Notes: generated by a model not told the origin, from the letters alone. DNA of 64,000 bases from Gemmatimonadota bacterium (GCA_027622655.1 JAQBYI010000014.1:1-64000); one strand, 5' to 3'. Numbered from the stretch's first letter, positions 1-8,858 are shown. A program made the numbers and translations.

Positions 1-27
1 CAAACCCCTGTCCCCCAACCCCTTGGT

Positions 28-909
28 TCAGATGTCGTCGATATCACGCGGCCAATCTTGCTTGAGGAGGCGTGACATGGCGCGGTCCGCCAGGCGCCGC
101 CCGCCAGTCTGGCATCGGGCGCAGTAGTTCGTCTCGTTGGCGGCGTAGCGAATTCGTTGTACCGGTGCGGCACAGACAGGGCATGGCTCCCCGAACTTGC
201 CGTGCACCGCCATCTCGGCGCGAAATGCGGTGACCTTGGCCGGCCAACCGTCGCCCACCTCGGCGCCGAGACGGTCTGTCCATTCGGTCAGCACGTCGTG
301 GGTTGCACGGTATAGAGTCGAGATGTCCGAGTCCTTCAGCTTGCCGGTTTGGAGGAGAGGCGAGAGCCGTGCGCGGTGCAGGATTTCGTCCGAGTAGGCG
401 TTTCCGATTCCACAAAACAGCCGGGGATCGGTGAGCGAGCGCTTCAGCGTGTGATTCTCCGACCTGAGGCGCACGCCGAAGTCCGCTTCGGAGATCGCGA
501 GCGGTTCGATGCCACCCCGGGCAAGCGCGTCAAGCGCCGCTTCGCCGCGCACGACATACAGTGACGCCCGTTTCTTGGTGCCGGCTTCGGTGAGGATCAA
601 CGTGCCGCGCGGAAACGTGAACAGCGCGAGCATCAGGCGGCGGTTCACCTTTGGGGGCTTTTCGTTCCACTGCAGCCGACCGGCAATCATGAGATGGATG
701 ACCACGAAGACGTCGCCTTCGAACGCAATGACAACGCGTTTTCCGATGAGCCGGAAGCCGGTCACGCTCAAACCCACCAGTGCGCTCACAGGCGGATCCA
801 CACTCCGCAACACGAACGGGTTCACGATGGCGAGGCCTTCGCACCGACTTCCCCCAATGCGGGGCTCGAGGGCGCGGAGGTAGACGGTGAGATCGGGGAG
901 TTCAGGCAC
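28..909 (-). CDS. Formamidopyrimidine-DNA glycosylase / endonuclease VIII-like (Fpg/Nei family)
   Basis: A base-excision repair glycosylase/AP lyase of 293 aa. The N-terminus MPELPD carries the family's catalytic Pro2 and Glu3, which fixes the start. The C-terminus holds a zinc-finger pattern with Cys243, Cys246, Cys263 and Cys266 (CPVC...CARC), the usual DNA-binding finger of the family. About 25 residues follow the last Cys, slightly more than in a minimal Fpg. The gene is divergent from the CPBP protease gene, with 35 nt between start codons. Whether its preferred lesion is 8-oxoguanine (Fpg) or oxidised pyrimidine (Nei) cannot be decided from these motifs, so no symbol is given. Confidence 0.93.
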   Translation of the reverse strand: MPELPDLTVYLRALEPRIGGSRCEGLAIVNPFVLRSVDPPVSALVGLSVTGFRLIGKRVVIAFEGDVFVVIHLMIAGRLQWNEKPPKVNRRLMLALFTFPRGTLILTEAGTKKRASLYVVRGEAALDALARGGIEPLAISEADFGVRLRSENHTLKRSLTDPRLFCGIGNAYSDEILHRARLSPLLQTGKLKDSDISTLYRATHDVLTEWTDRLGAEVGDGWPAKVTAFRAEMAVHGKFGEPCPVCAAPVQRIRYAANETNYCARCQTGGRRLADRAMSRLLKQDWPRDIDDI

Positions 910-944
910 GACGCTAGATTACCGCCTCACCACTGCCGGCATCA

Positions 945-1661
945 ATGGACCAGCTCAACCTCGTCAGTTTCATCTTCCTTGTCGTGCTGTTCGTGCTGAC
1001 CCCGCGCGGCGCACTTCGCTCGGCGCGCCTGCTCCGGCAGGTCGAGGCAACCGGTGCTCCGCTGCCTCGCATGCGAATGGCCCTCTCGACGATGTTCGCA
1101 CTCGCGGTGATATGGCTGCTATCGAGCATAAACGCCATTGCGATGGGCCGAAGCCTGTTCGCCACCGGTGGTGCCGGCCTCCGGGAGATCGCGCTTGGAG
1201 CGGGTGCATTCGTCCTATTGCTTGGCGCGATTCCCCTCGCTCGCTCAATGCGGACTCCGGAGCAGGACCGGCGCAGCCTCATCTACGGCATGGCGCCGCG
1301 GAACGGCCGCGAGTTCGCGCTGTTCGTAGTGATCGCCGTAATGGCCGGTGTTGCGGAGGAGGCGGCGTATCGGGGCGTTGCTGTCTGGATTCTTGCGCCG
1401 GTGATGGGCAACGTCGTTCCGGCGATGTTTCTCTCGGCAATGGCGTTCGCTGTCGCGCACGCGGTGCAGGGCGGCAAGAACATGGCGTTGATCTTCGTGA
1501 TTGCGGCGGTTTTTCACGCGCTCGTGTACTTCACTGGTACACTAGTCATCGCGATGGTCGTACACGCCGCATACGACATTGTTGCCGGCTATTTGGCGGG
1601 ACTACGCGCCAAACAAATCCTGGCCGAAGACGGCGTAGCGGGCGGGTCTACTCCTGCGTAA
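945..1661 (+). CDS. CPBP family intramembrane metalloprotease
   Basis: A hydrophobic 238-aa protein with several membrane segments and the CPBP/Abi signature: EEAAYR with Glu138, Glu139 and Arg143, followed by a second motif containing His172 (FAVAHAVQ). The family is related to Rce1-type glutamic proteases in the membrane; some members process prenylated or bacteriocin-like peptides, but no substrate can be inferred here. The 3' end overlaps the convergent tryptophan dioxygenase gene by 14 nt, so there is no room for a separate terminator. Confidence 0.88.
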   Translation: MDQLNLVSFIFLVVLFVLTPRGALRSARLLRQVEATGAPLPRMRMALSTMFALAVIWLLSSINAIAMGRSLFATGGAGLREIALGAGAFVLLLGAIPLARSMRTPEQDRRSLIYGMAPRNGREFALFVVIAVMAGVAEEAAYRGVAVWILAPVMGNVVPAMFLSAMAFAVAHAVQGGKNMALIFVIAAVFHALVYFTGTLVIAMVVHAAYDIVAGYLAGLRAKQILAEDGVAGGSTPA

Positions 1662-2388
1662 CGAGGTTCGCCCGTAGCGACCAGAGCATGGGGAAGAATC
1701 GCTGCGTCACGGACTGCGAGAGGTATTTCGCACCGAGCGTGCCGCCGGTGCCGCCGGTCATCGGTCCGATGATCCGTTCAACGAGCTGCACGTGGAGGAA
1801 CCGCCACCGCTGGAAGGCCTGATCGTACTCGAGGAGCGCTTCGGCGAGAAAGAAGAGCGGGTCGGGGCCGGGTCCGGTGTAGAGCGATTCGAGCGTTCGC
1901 CCACGGTTCGCTGCCATTTCGACGAACAGATCCTCGAGTCGCGGCGTGTCGAGCGCCTCCTGCAGTGGCGCCGGTACGGTGCCGCCGGCCTTCAGGGCGG
2001 CAACGAAGCTGTCGTCGCGTTGGCCTGACAGTGCGCCAATCATGCGAAACTGAATGCTCTGCTGACCGCTCGACGCGCCAAGGAAGTTCCGGAACTGGAG
2101 AAATCGCTGCGGCGGGAGCGTGTCGAGCGACGACAACTGTTCGGCGACGATTCGCATCAACGTGTTGATCCGCTGGACGTGCCAGAGCGCCCGCTGGGTA
2201 TCGCCTCCCTTGAGTTCGGCGATCAGCGCATGCAACTGCTGTACGATGACCTTGAACCAGAGTTCGCTGGCCTGGTGCACGACGATGAACAACAACTCGT
2301 CCGGATGTTCCGGCTCGGAGCGAAGACGCTGCAACGACAGCAACTCGTCGAGCGCCAGATAGTCGGGGTAATTGACTTCGTCAGCCAT
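1648..2388 (-). CDS. kynA: Tryptophan 2,3-dioxygenase
   Basis: A heme enzyme that opens the indole ring of L-tryptophan to N-formylkynurenine, the first step of the kynurenine pathway. The 246-aa protein has the family's N-terminal run HQASELWFK, the Gln/Phe-rich FLGASSGQQSIQFR stretch and a C-terminal WRFLHVQLVERIIG containing the expected proximal heme His. It is somewhat shorter at the N-terminus than typical members, as many bacterial homologues are. Its ATG overlaps the stop of the upstream deacetylase gene (TGATG at 2386-2390), so the two are co-transcribed. No kynureninase or formamidase is present nearby. Confidence 0.93.
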   Translation of the reverse strand: MADEVNYPDYLALDELLSLQRLRSEPEHPDELLFIVVHQASELWFKVIVQQLHALIAELKGGDTQRALWHVQRINTLMRIVAEQLSSLDTLPPQRFLQFRNFLGASSGQQSIQFRMIGALSGQRDDSFVAALKAGGTVPAPLQEALDTPRLEDLFVEMAANRGRTLESLYTGPGPDPLFFLAEALLEYDQAFQRWRFLHVQLVERIIGPMTGGTGGTLGAKYLSQSVTQRFFPMLWSLRANLVTQE

Positions 2389-3110
2389 CAGAACGTCGAT
2401 ACCTCGAGCGTGGAGAGGTCATCTACTCTCATCGTTTCGTGTGTGTAGAACGGTTCGCCGAACCGGCACCGGATGAGCGATCCGTAGTGCGCCGCCTGAT
2501 GGCGGATCACGTGATACAGGGGGTCGCCGGTCGGGTAGACCTCGCCTGCCTGGAGCGCGCCGTCGAACTGCGAGCCGTAGCAGCGGATGGCCGCCAGCTT
2601 CGTGTCGAAGTCTTCGCTGATGTCGACGACGAATGTCGGCTTGACGTGATCTTCACGGTAGGCAATTGCGTGGACGACCTTTCGCGGACGAAACGCAGGT
2701 ACGTCCGGGGCGACTTTCGCGAGTCCCGCGACAAAAACGGCGTCTCGAACAAGCTGCGCCGTCACCCGATGATCCGGGTGCTTGCCGCGCGGCGCCGGCG
2801 CAATGACCACGGCCGGCTTCAACCGCCGCAAGACCCGGGCGAGCGCCGCTCTGGTTTCGGGCGTGTTGACGATGCCGGCGTCCGGAAGGGCGAGGTTTTC
2901 ACGAACGTCAACGCCCAACACGGCCGCCGCCTCAGCGGCCTCTTCGGCCCTCGTCCGCGCCGAGCCGCGGGTCCCCATTTCGCCTTGCGTGAGGTCCACG
3001 ATGCCCGTACGACGCCCGAGGCGCTTGAGGCGCGCGAGCGTGCCGCCGCACGTGAGTTCTACATCGTCACAGTGCGGGCCAATGGCCAGAACGTCGAGCG
3101 GCTCGATCAC
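2388..3110 (-). CDS. bshB1: BshB1-like N-acetylglucosaminyl-malate deacetylase (PIG-L family)
   Basis: A LmbE/PIG-L zinc-dependent deacetylase of 240 aa. The metal site PHCDDVE is at residues 12-18, and a second motif, KHPDH, lies in the middle. The runs TQGEMGTRGSARTRAEEA and LPDAGI are typical of BshB1, the deacetylase of bacillithiol synthesis. The other bacillithiol genes (bshA, bshC) are not in the window, so the assignment rests on sequence alone; a mycothiol-type or general PIG-L deacetylase is the alternative. It is the first gene of an overlapping pair with kynA and is divergent from ridA. Confidence 0.82.
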   Translation of the reverse strand: MIEPLDVLAIGPHCDDVELTCGGTLARLKRLGRRTGIVDLTQGEMGTRGSARTRAEEAAEAAAVLGVDVRENLALPDAGIVNTPETRAALARVLRRLKPAVVIAPAPRGKHPDHRVTAQLVRDAVFVAGLAKVAPDVPAFRPRKVVHAIAYREDHVKPTFVVDISEDFDTKLAAIRCYGSQFDGALQAGEVYPTGDPLYHVIRHQAAHYGSLIRCRFGEPFYTHETMRVDDLSTLEVSTF

Positions 3111-3226
3111 AGCGCGAAAGATATGACGTGCGCAGCGGGGTCGCGTGGGCCAAATTTCCGTCGCCCTGCCGCCCGCGACGTGATTCTCGGCGGGGCGGTC
3201 GCCTCACCCTTTCGGAAACGCCCCTC

Positions 3227-3607
3227 ATGAAAAGCGTCTTCATTCCCGGCGCCACACCACCGGCCGGCCACTACTCACCGGCGCTCGTACACGGCAGACT
3301 CGCCTATGTCTCGGGTCAGCTCCCGACCGTACCGGGACAATCGGGCCACACGATCGGTACGATCGAAGAGCAGACCGAGCAGTGCCTGCGAAACGTGGAG
3401 CGGGTGCTGCATGCTGCCGGGAGTTCACTCGACCGGGTCATCCAGATGACCGTCTATATCGCGGACGGGGACATGTGGGGGCGCGTCAACGCGACGTATG
3501 CCAAGGTCATGGGCGAGCACCGGCCCGCACGCGCCGTCGTGCCGGTGAAGGTTCTCCACTTCGGCTATCAGATCGAGATTCAGGCCATTGCCGCGGTCGA
3601 TTCATGA
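3227..3607 (+). CDS. RidA family enamine/imine deaminase
   Basis: A 126-aa RidA/YjgF protein. It begins MKSVFIPGATPPAG, with the family's N-terminal region followed by YVSGQLPTVPG. The middle carries QTEQCLRNVERVLHAAG and the C-terminal half ends in the usual beta-strand/Glu region. RidA proteins hydrolyse reactive 2-aminoacrylate-type imines produced by PLP enzymes. An in-frame upstream extension exists, but the ATG at 3227 gives the canonical length. The stop overlaps the next gene's start as ATGA (3604-3607), indicating translational coupling with the dehydrogenase. Confidence 0.9.
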   Translation: MKSVFIPGATPPAGHYSPALVHGRLAYVSGQLPTVPGQSGHTIGTIEEQTEQCLRNVERVLHAAGSSLDRVIQMTVYIADGDMWGRVNATYAKVMGEHRPARAVVPVKVLHFGYQIEIQAIAAVDS

Positions 3608-4416
3608 CCTGGGCCGGTCAAGCCGCCATTGTGACCGGCGCATCGGGGGGAATCGGCGAGGAGATCGCCGTGCAGCTCGCAACCGCGGGAGCGCGCGTCA
3701 CGCTCGCGGCGCGCCGACCGGACGAGCTCGAGCGGGTGGCCACGCGTTGCCGCAGTGCAAGTGGCAGAACAGACGACGCGATTCTCGTCGTGCCGTGCGA
3801 CGTCACCGATCGCACGCAGTGCGAATCACTCGTGGCCTCAGCCGTGGCCGCTTTTGGCGGAATCGACGTCCTCGTCAACAATGCAGGGCAAGGGATGTGG
3901 GGTCGGGCTGACGAAGTCAGTGACCTCTCGATTTATGAGGCGATGCTGAGGGTGAACTATCTCAGTGCGGTGTGGCTCACGCTGGCCGCATTGCCGCACC
4001 TCAAGACGTCTCGAGGCCGCGTGCTGGCCGTCGGGAGCTTGTCGGGGAAAATCGGAGTTCCTCTCCGCAGCGGGTATGCTGCTGCCAAGCACGCGCTAAC
4101 CGGCTTCATGGACTCGCTCCGAATCGAGCTCGATGGCACAGGTGTGTCGGTGACGATGATTCACCCCGGATTCGTCACGACGGGCTCGCAGGCCAGAAAC
4201 CTTGGTACCGACGGCCGTGCCCTTGGAGCGATGCCGCTCAAGGTTTCCGGGGGCCAGACTCCCGACGAGTGCGCTGCCATGCTTCTGGCTGGGGCCGCAC
4301 TTCGGAAGCGCGATATCGTGCCAGGCTTTCGCGCCCGGCTTGGACTCTGGCTCAAGCTCTTGGCGCCGACCGTCGTCGATAACATGGCGAGCAAGGCCAT
4401 TCGCGGCCGCCAGTAG
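3604..4416 (+). CDS. Short-chain dehydrogenase/reductase (SDR)
   Basis: A 270-aa classical SDR. The Rossmann motif TGASGGIG is near residue 12, followed by NNAGQG, the catalytic Ser in VGSLSGKIG and the YAAAK catalytic Tyr/Lys motif. The C-terminal extension has a hydrophobic LGLWLKLLAP segment, seen in membrane-associated SDRs such as the DltE/YqjQ-like group. Substrate is unknown. It is coupled to ridA through a 4-nt overlap and is followed by a strong hairpin shared with the convergent gene. Confidence 0.9.
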   Translation: MTWAGQAAIVTGASGGIGEEIAVQLATAGARVTLAARRPDELERVATRCRSASGRTDDAILVVPCDVTDRTQCESLVASAVAAFGGIDVLVNNAGQGMWGRADEVSDLSIYEAMLRVNYLSAVWLTLAALPHLKTSRGRVLAVGSLSGKIGVPLRSGYAAAKHALTGFMDSLRIELDGTGVSVTMIHPGFVTTGSQARNLGTDGRALGAMPLKVSGGQTPDECAAMLLAGAALRKRDIVPGFRARLGLWLKLLAPTVVDNMASKAIRGRQ

Positions 4417-4469
4417 CGATCGCGCCGATTGGACGAGCGCGACGCCCGTCAGTGTGACACCCACAATTG

Positions 4470-4505
4470 CGAAGCGGCGGCGAGGAAGTCCTCGCCGCCG
4501 CTTCG
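4470..4505. terminator. Perfect 17-bp hairpin between convergent genes
   Basis: An uninterrupted inverted repeat lies between two convergent stop codons. The left arm is 4470-4486, the loop 2 nt, and the right arm 4489-4505; both arms are GC-rich. Neither side carries a long T run, so it is an atypical intrinsic terminator, but position and stability suit a bidirectional terminator for the SDR gene (plus) and the Gly/Arg-rich protein gene (minus). Confidence 0.7.
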
Positions 4506-4532
4506 TACGATATGGGCTTTGCCCAGCGGCTC

Positions 4533-4922
4533 CTACAGCCCGCCGCCGCGACGGCCACGTCCAGCCGCAGCGTTCGCGTCGAACTTCGCCTTGTCTTCGT
4601 CGGACGTCAGCAGCGCCTTGAGGTCGGCGGTCCGCTTTGCGTTCGCTTCCGTCATCATAGCGCGGAAATCCTCGGCCTCGCGGTCCATCGCCATCGTAGC
4701 CTCACGAGACTTCGTGATGATCTCCTTCGCCTTCATGGTCTGGTCAGCGTTAAGCGTGATTCCGTTGAACAGGCGGGCGAGCTGCGTCGAGTCCTGCGCC
4801 TCAGGCGTCCCACGACCGCCACGACCGCCACGACCGCCACGACCACCACCGCCACCACCCTGCGCTTCGGCTGTCGCGGTCAGCGCAACGAGCATTGCGG
4901 ACACCATAAGGAACTTATTCAT
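4533..4922 (-). CDS. Secreted Gly/Arg-rich protein, Spy/CpxP-like
   Basis: A 129-aa protein starting MNKFLMVSAMLVALTATAEA, a clear signal peptide. The chosen ATG has a good ribosome binding site (GGGGAG) upstream. After cleavage comes a GGR-type tract encoded by imperfect 9-nt repeats. Next is a helical region with an LNADQ motif and regularly spaced Lys/Glu/Met resembling Spy/CpxP-type periplasmic proteins, then a GRGRRGGG tail. It is the last gene on the minus strand after the six-permease export operon. The link to Spy is inference from the LxxxQ-like motif and helicity only. Confidence 0.72.
   Translation of the reverse strand: MNKFLMVSAMLVALTATAEAQGGGGGGRGGRGGRGGRGTPEAQDSTQLARLFNGITLNADQTMKAKEIITKSREATMAMDREAEDFRAMMTEANAKRTADLKALLTSDEDKAKFDANAAAGRGRRGGGL
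4808..4858. repeat. Imperfect 9-nt coding tandem repeat (GGR tract)
   Basis: The unit ccaccacga/ccgccacga recurs about four to five times with single-base changes. On the minus strand it encodes the Gly-Gly-Arg tract after the signal peptide of the secreted protein at 4533-4922. Because the unit is a multiple of three, copy-number change would alter the tract length without breaking the frame. Confidence 0.8.
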
Positions 4923-5044
4923 GCATACTCTCCCCGAAGCGTGTTTCGGAATGTCGGTTCGCGCGGCGAGGGTGCCGCGCGGTTGTCTGCTGCAAAATAC
5001 GCGCAGTCGGCTGCGGACGCTGGCTGGGGGGGCCACCCCGGCCC

Positions 5045-6301
5045 TCACTCGTACCGGAGAGCGTCCACCGGATCGAGGCGGGCGGCGCGCTGGGCGGGAA
5101 TTACACCGAAAACGACGCCAATTCCCACGCTCACGACCACGGCAATGACCGTCAGCCCAACCGGGGCCTGTGACTCAATGGCCAGCAGGGCCGTGACCGC
5201 TTTCCCGGCGCCAAGGCCGACGGCGATTCCGACTACTCCGCCGATTCCAGTGAGCGACGCCGCCTCGATCAGGAACTGCATGAGGATGTCACGCCGCGTT
5301 GCACCCATGGCTTTCCTGAGTCCGATTTCGCGGGTTCGGGCCGTTACCGACACCATCATGATCGCCATCACACCTATGCCACCCACGAGGAGCGCGACCG
5401 AGGCCAAAACGATCATCACCAGGAAAAACGTTCCGGTGATCGAATTGAACGTGTCGAGGATCTGGTCCTGCGTGATCATGTCGAACGTGTTGGGGTCGGC
5501 CGGGCGCAGTCGGCGCATTTCACGCAGCGTCACCGTGACCGCCTCCTGCGCATCAGCAACCGCGACGCCGGGACTGGGCTTCACGCAAATGAACAACGCG
5601 TTGGTCTTGTCCACGTTGTAGGCATAGTAGACGTATCGGAACGGCATGATGGCGCCATTGTCGGCGCCGGGCGGCGCAAAAATGTTCTCTGGTGGCACGT
5701 ACAGGCCAATCACTTCGACTGGCTTCCCGCCAAGGAGGACGGTCTTGCCGAGCGGGTCAATCCGTCCGAAGATGCGAAACGCCTTTTCTTCCTGGATAAC
5801 CGCGACCGGCGCCCCGCTTCGCAGCTCCGACTTGGTGAACCAGCGGCCCGCCGCCAGATCGCCGCCCTGAATCTCCGTGAAGTATTCGTCTGCTCCGGTG
5901 ACGATTGTCGGCCGCGTGCGCTCGCCCCGGTACTCGATCCGCGCCTGGATCTGGGCCCAGATGCCGGCATAGAACACTTCGGGCAATGCGGCAATCCGGT
6001 CGGCTTCTGCGGTGCTGAGGTCCGGCCGAATGCGAATCCACTTGGGGAGGCGGTCCGGGTTCACCGGCGACGTGCTGAAGACCTTCATGACGTAAAACGT
6101 CGTTGGCCCCGCAACGTCCAGCGCGTTCGTGATCTGATTCTGGATCCCCTGCACGATGGAGGCCATCGTCATCACGGTCGCCACCCCGATCACCACACCG
6201 AGGATGGTCAGCGCCGAGCGGAGCTTGCTGACGCGCAGCGCATCGAAGGCGATGGCGACGTTCTCCTGGATGGCGTCAAGCGAAAAGGCGCGAAACTTCA
6301 C
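5045..6301 (-). CDS. MacB-like ABC transporter permease, subfamily 2 (copy F)
   Basis: A 418-aa permease: one N-terminal membrane helix (RSALTILGVVIGVATVM), a large periplasmic MacB-core domain, and three C-terminal helices ending in DPVDALRYE. A GTG at 6301 is preferred over the ATG at 6316. It has GGAGG just upstream and makes the N-terminus the same length as paralogues B and D (about 16 residues before IAFDA). There is no ATP-binding domain; the ATPase is encoded upstream at 12705-13499. Unlike copies B and D it lacks the periplasmic Cys pair. It is the last permease of the array. Confidence 0.9.
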   Translation of the reverse strand: MKFRAFSLDAIQENVAIAFDALRVSKLRSALTILGVVIGVATVMTMASIVQGIQNQITNALDVAGPTTFYVMKVFSTSPVNPDRLPKWIRIRPDLSTAEADRIAALPEVFYAGIWAQIQARIEYRGERTRPTIVTGADEYFTEIQGGDLAAGRWFTKSELRSGAPVAVIQEEKAFRIFGRIDPLGKTVLLGGKPVEVIGLYVPPENIFAPPGADNGAIMPFRYVYYAYNVDKTNALFICVKPSPGVAVADAQEAVTVTLREMRRLRPADPNTFDMITQDQILDTFNSITGTFFLVMIVLASVALLVGGIGVMAIMMVSVTARTREIGLRKAMGATRRDILMQFLIEAASLTGIGGVVGIAVGLGAGKAVTALLAIESQAPVGLTVIAVVVSVGIGVVFGVIPAQRAARLDPVDALRYE

Positions 6302-6350
6302 AGGCCCTCCACGCATTCGCGGGCAGCGACGGCAAGTGCGATGCCGGGCA

Positions 6351-7592
6351 CTACTCGGCTCTCAGCGCGTCGATGGGGTCGAGCTGCGCAGCACGCCGGG
6401 CCGGATAGACGCCGAACGTGACGCCCACTCCGGCGCCAAGCGATACGGCGAGCACCACCGACCACCAGGTCACGCGCGCCGGAAGCGGCGACACGAGCGC
6501 AACGAGAGCCGCGAATCCCCAGCCACTGAGCACGCCGATCACGCCGCCAGCAGTGGCCAGCGCGACGGCTTCGGTAAGAAACTGCCGTTCGATATCGCGC
6601 GCGCGGGCGCCGACGGCCTTCCGGATTCCGATTTCTCGCGTGCGCTCGGTGACGGCCATCAGCATGATATTCATGATCACGATGCCGCCGACCACGACGC
6701 CAATCGCCACGACGGCTGGAATTACGCTGAACAGCACCTGCGTGAGCTGCTTCCAGAAATCGACGAGCGCGGCGGCGGTCTCGATCGAGAAGTCGGCATC
6801 TTCGCCGGGCCTGAGTCGGTGAGCCACCCGCATCGCTTCTTCGGCGATGGCCATCGCTGGAGCGACGTCGACCGCCTCCTTCAGCTTCACCGATATCGTC
6901 GTCGTGAGCCGACGTCCGTAGAGCATCTCATACCGGCTGAGCGGTACCAAAGCGAACGAGTCGAACGACTGGCCAAGGACGCGACCTTTTGACGCGACGA
7001 CACCAACGACCTCGAACTGCTCGAGGCCGAGTCGCACGAACCTGCCGAGCGGATCGGCCTGCTCAAACAGTTTTTCCGCCACCTCGTGACCGAGAACAGC
7101 CACCGGCCTACGCTGGCTGATATCGACGTCAGTCAATCCGCGGCCCTGCTCGATGACGTAGTCCTGAACGTCCTGATACGGCGGCGTGATGCCAAAGACG
7201 AGAATGTCGCCGACCGTACGATCGCCCCACCGGATGTCGACCTGTGGGGTGGGGAAACCTGAGGTCAATCCGATCGCAGCCGCGTTGGGGAGCGCGTCCC
7301 CAACGGCCTGTGCGTCCGACGCTGTGATCCGCGGGCGGCGCGAGACACGGCGCCACATCTCGTCGTCAAAAAAACCGACCTGAATGGGCGTACGGCGCAC
7401 CTGAAAGGCGTTAGTCCCGATCACCGCGCCGGCGATGTTCTCCTTCACGTACGCGTTCATCCCCTGGATGATCGCGACGACGGCCACGAGAAACGCGACC
7501 GACACGATGATGCCCAATAACGTAAAAAAAGACCGGAGCTTGTTCGCTCCTATCTCTCCGAACGCGGTTACGATTATGTCGCGTTTTTGCAC
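6351..7592 (-). CDS. MacB-like ABC transporter permease, subfamily 1 (copy E)
   Basis: A 413-aa permease with the MacB/FtsX arrangement of one N-terminal helix (SFFTLLGIIVSVAFLVAVVA), a periplasmic domain and three C-terminal helices, ending in DPIDALRAE. The N-terminus MQKRDIIVTAFGEIGANKLR aligns in length with copies A and C. Subfamily 1 members share NAF/NTF-VRR after the first helix and a REIGIRKA/VGAR cytoplasmic loop. A 49-nt spacer separates it from copy F downstream, and it almost abuts copy D upstream (3 nt). It probably pairs with a subfamily 2 protein, as LolC does with LolE. Confidence 0.9.
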   Translation of the reverse strand: MQKRDIIVTAFGEIGANKLRSFFTLLGIIVSVAFLVAVVAIIQGMNAYVKENIAGAVIGTNAFQVRRTPIQVGFFDDEMWRRVSRRPRITASDAQAVGDALPNAAAIGLTSGFPTPQVDIRWGDRTVGDILVFGITPPYQDVQDYVIEQGRGLTDVDISQRRPVAVLGHEVAEKLFEQADPLGRFVRLGLEQFEVVGVVASKGRVLGQSFDSFALVPLSRYEMLYGRRLTTTISVKLKEAVDVAPAMAIAEEAMRVAHRLRPGEDADFSIETAAALVDFWKQLTQVLFSVIPAVVAIGVVVGGIVIMNIMLMAVTERTREIGIRKAVGARARDIERQFLTEAVALATAGGVIGVLSGWGFAALVALVSPLPARVTWWSVVLAVSLGAGVGVTFGVYPARRAAQLDPIDALRAE

Positions 7593-7595
7593 ACC

Positions 7596-8858
7596 CTATT
7601 CATACCTAAGCGCATCCACCGGGTCGAGTCTCGACGCCTTCAGCGCCGGCAGCGTGCCGAACACGATCCCGGTGAGCGCTGCCGCGGCGAGGGCTGCGGC
7701 GATAGCAGACGGCGGGACAGCCGCTGGAATTGACGTGTTGGCCCGGATGATCGCCGCGATCCCGGCGCCAATCGCCAAGCCGATCCCGGCGCCGATGCTG
7801 GTCATCGTCGCCGCCTCAATCAGAAACTGCCAGAGCACTGTCGCGCGTGTGGCGCCGAGCGCCTTCCGTACCCCGATTTCCCGGGTACGCTCCGTGACGC
7901 TGATCATCATGATGGCCACGACGCCTACGCCACCCACGAGGAGGCCAACCGCGGATAGTGCGAGCCCTACGAGGAAGATCGCGCCAAAGAGCTGGTCGAA
8001 CAACTCGAGCATGCGATCTTGCCCAACGATGGCGAAGTTGTTCGGCTGACTCGGGCGCAGGCCGCGCCTCGATCGCATCAGCGCGGTCACGGCATCCATT
8101 GCCACATCGGGGCTGACGTCAAGACGTGGCTTGACCATGATTAGCAGCGACCGCCAGACGTCGAGGTGGCGCCACGCTGTGAGCATCGGAATGATGGCGC
8201 GCGGCTTGTCGGGTCCGCGGCCGTCCATCGACTTCATGAACCCGGCCTTCGTATGGAAGACGCCGATTACGGTAAAGAGGCGTCCGTCGACGGTGACTTC
8301 CTTTCCGATTGGATCGGAATCGCCGAAGAGTTGGGCCTGCAGCGAGTCGTTGATGACGACAACGTTCGTGCCGGCATCGTGCTCCGCCTTGGAGAACGAG
8401 CGTCCGGGGGAAATGTCGGCCTGGTCAGTCAGGATCCAGTCTTCACTCTGGGCGTCGAATCCGACCGACTTGATTTCGCGGCTTCGGTAGCGAAAGGTGG
8501 CGGAACCACCGATCCATGCAGTTGCCGTCTGCACTTCCGGGAGTCGCCGGACCGCGTTCCAATCCTCGATCACGAGGCTGGGGTTCCGACGGTCGGTGCA
8601 GGTGTCGTCGCTGCCATCGCACGCGTTGATCCCGATGTTGCGGCGCCGGAGCTGAAAGGTGTTGGCACCAAACTCATCCAGATCGCTCTTGAAGCTGTTT
8701 TCGATTCCGGTAACCGTGGCACCCATGGCAACCACGACGAATACTCCGACGGCGACGCCGGAAATGGTCAACGCAGCGCGAGCCTTGTTCGCGCGCATGG
8801 CGTCGAGCGCGATAGTCACGCCCTCGAGCGACATCTTGATACTGTCCCAGAGTCGCAT
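7596..8858 (-). CDS. MacB-like ABC transporter permease, subfamily 2 (copy D)
   Basis: A 420-aa permease starting MRLWDSIKMSLEGVTIALDA, closely similar to copy B. It has an N-terminal helix, a periplasmic domain and a C-terminal three-helix bundle with the MISVTERTREIGVRKALGA loop. Just after the first beta-strands the periplasmic part contains NACDGSDDTC, a Cys pair also seen in copy B and absent from copy F. A longer reading frame extends upstream, but this ATG matches its paralogues and leaves only 2 nt to the stop of copy C, as expected in this operon. Confidence 0.92.
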   Translation of the reverse strand: MRLWDSIKMSLEGVTIALDAMRANKARAALTISGVAVGVFVVVAMGATVTGIENSFKSDLDEFGANTFQLRRRNIGINACDGSDDTCTDRRNPSLVIEDWNAVRRLPEVQTATAWIGGSATFRYRSREIKSVGFDAQSEDWILTDQADISPGRSFSKAEHDAGTNVVVINDSLQAQLFGDSDPIGKEVTVDGRLFTVIGVFHTKAGFMKSMDGRGPDKPRAIIPMLTAWRHLDVWRSLLIMVKPRLDVSPDVAMDAVTALMRSRRGLRPSQPNNFAIVGQDRMLELFDQLFGAIFLVGLALSAVGLLVGGVGVVAIMMISVTERTREIGVRKALGATRATVLWQFLIEAATMTSIGAGIGLAIGAGIAAIIRANTSIPAAVPPSAIAAALAAAALTGIVFGTLPALKASRLDPVDALRYE

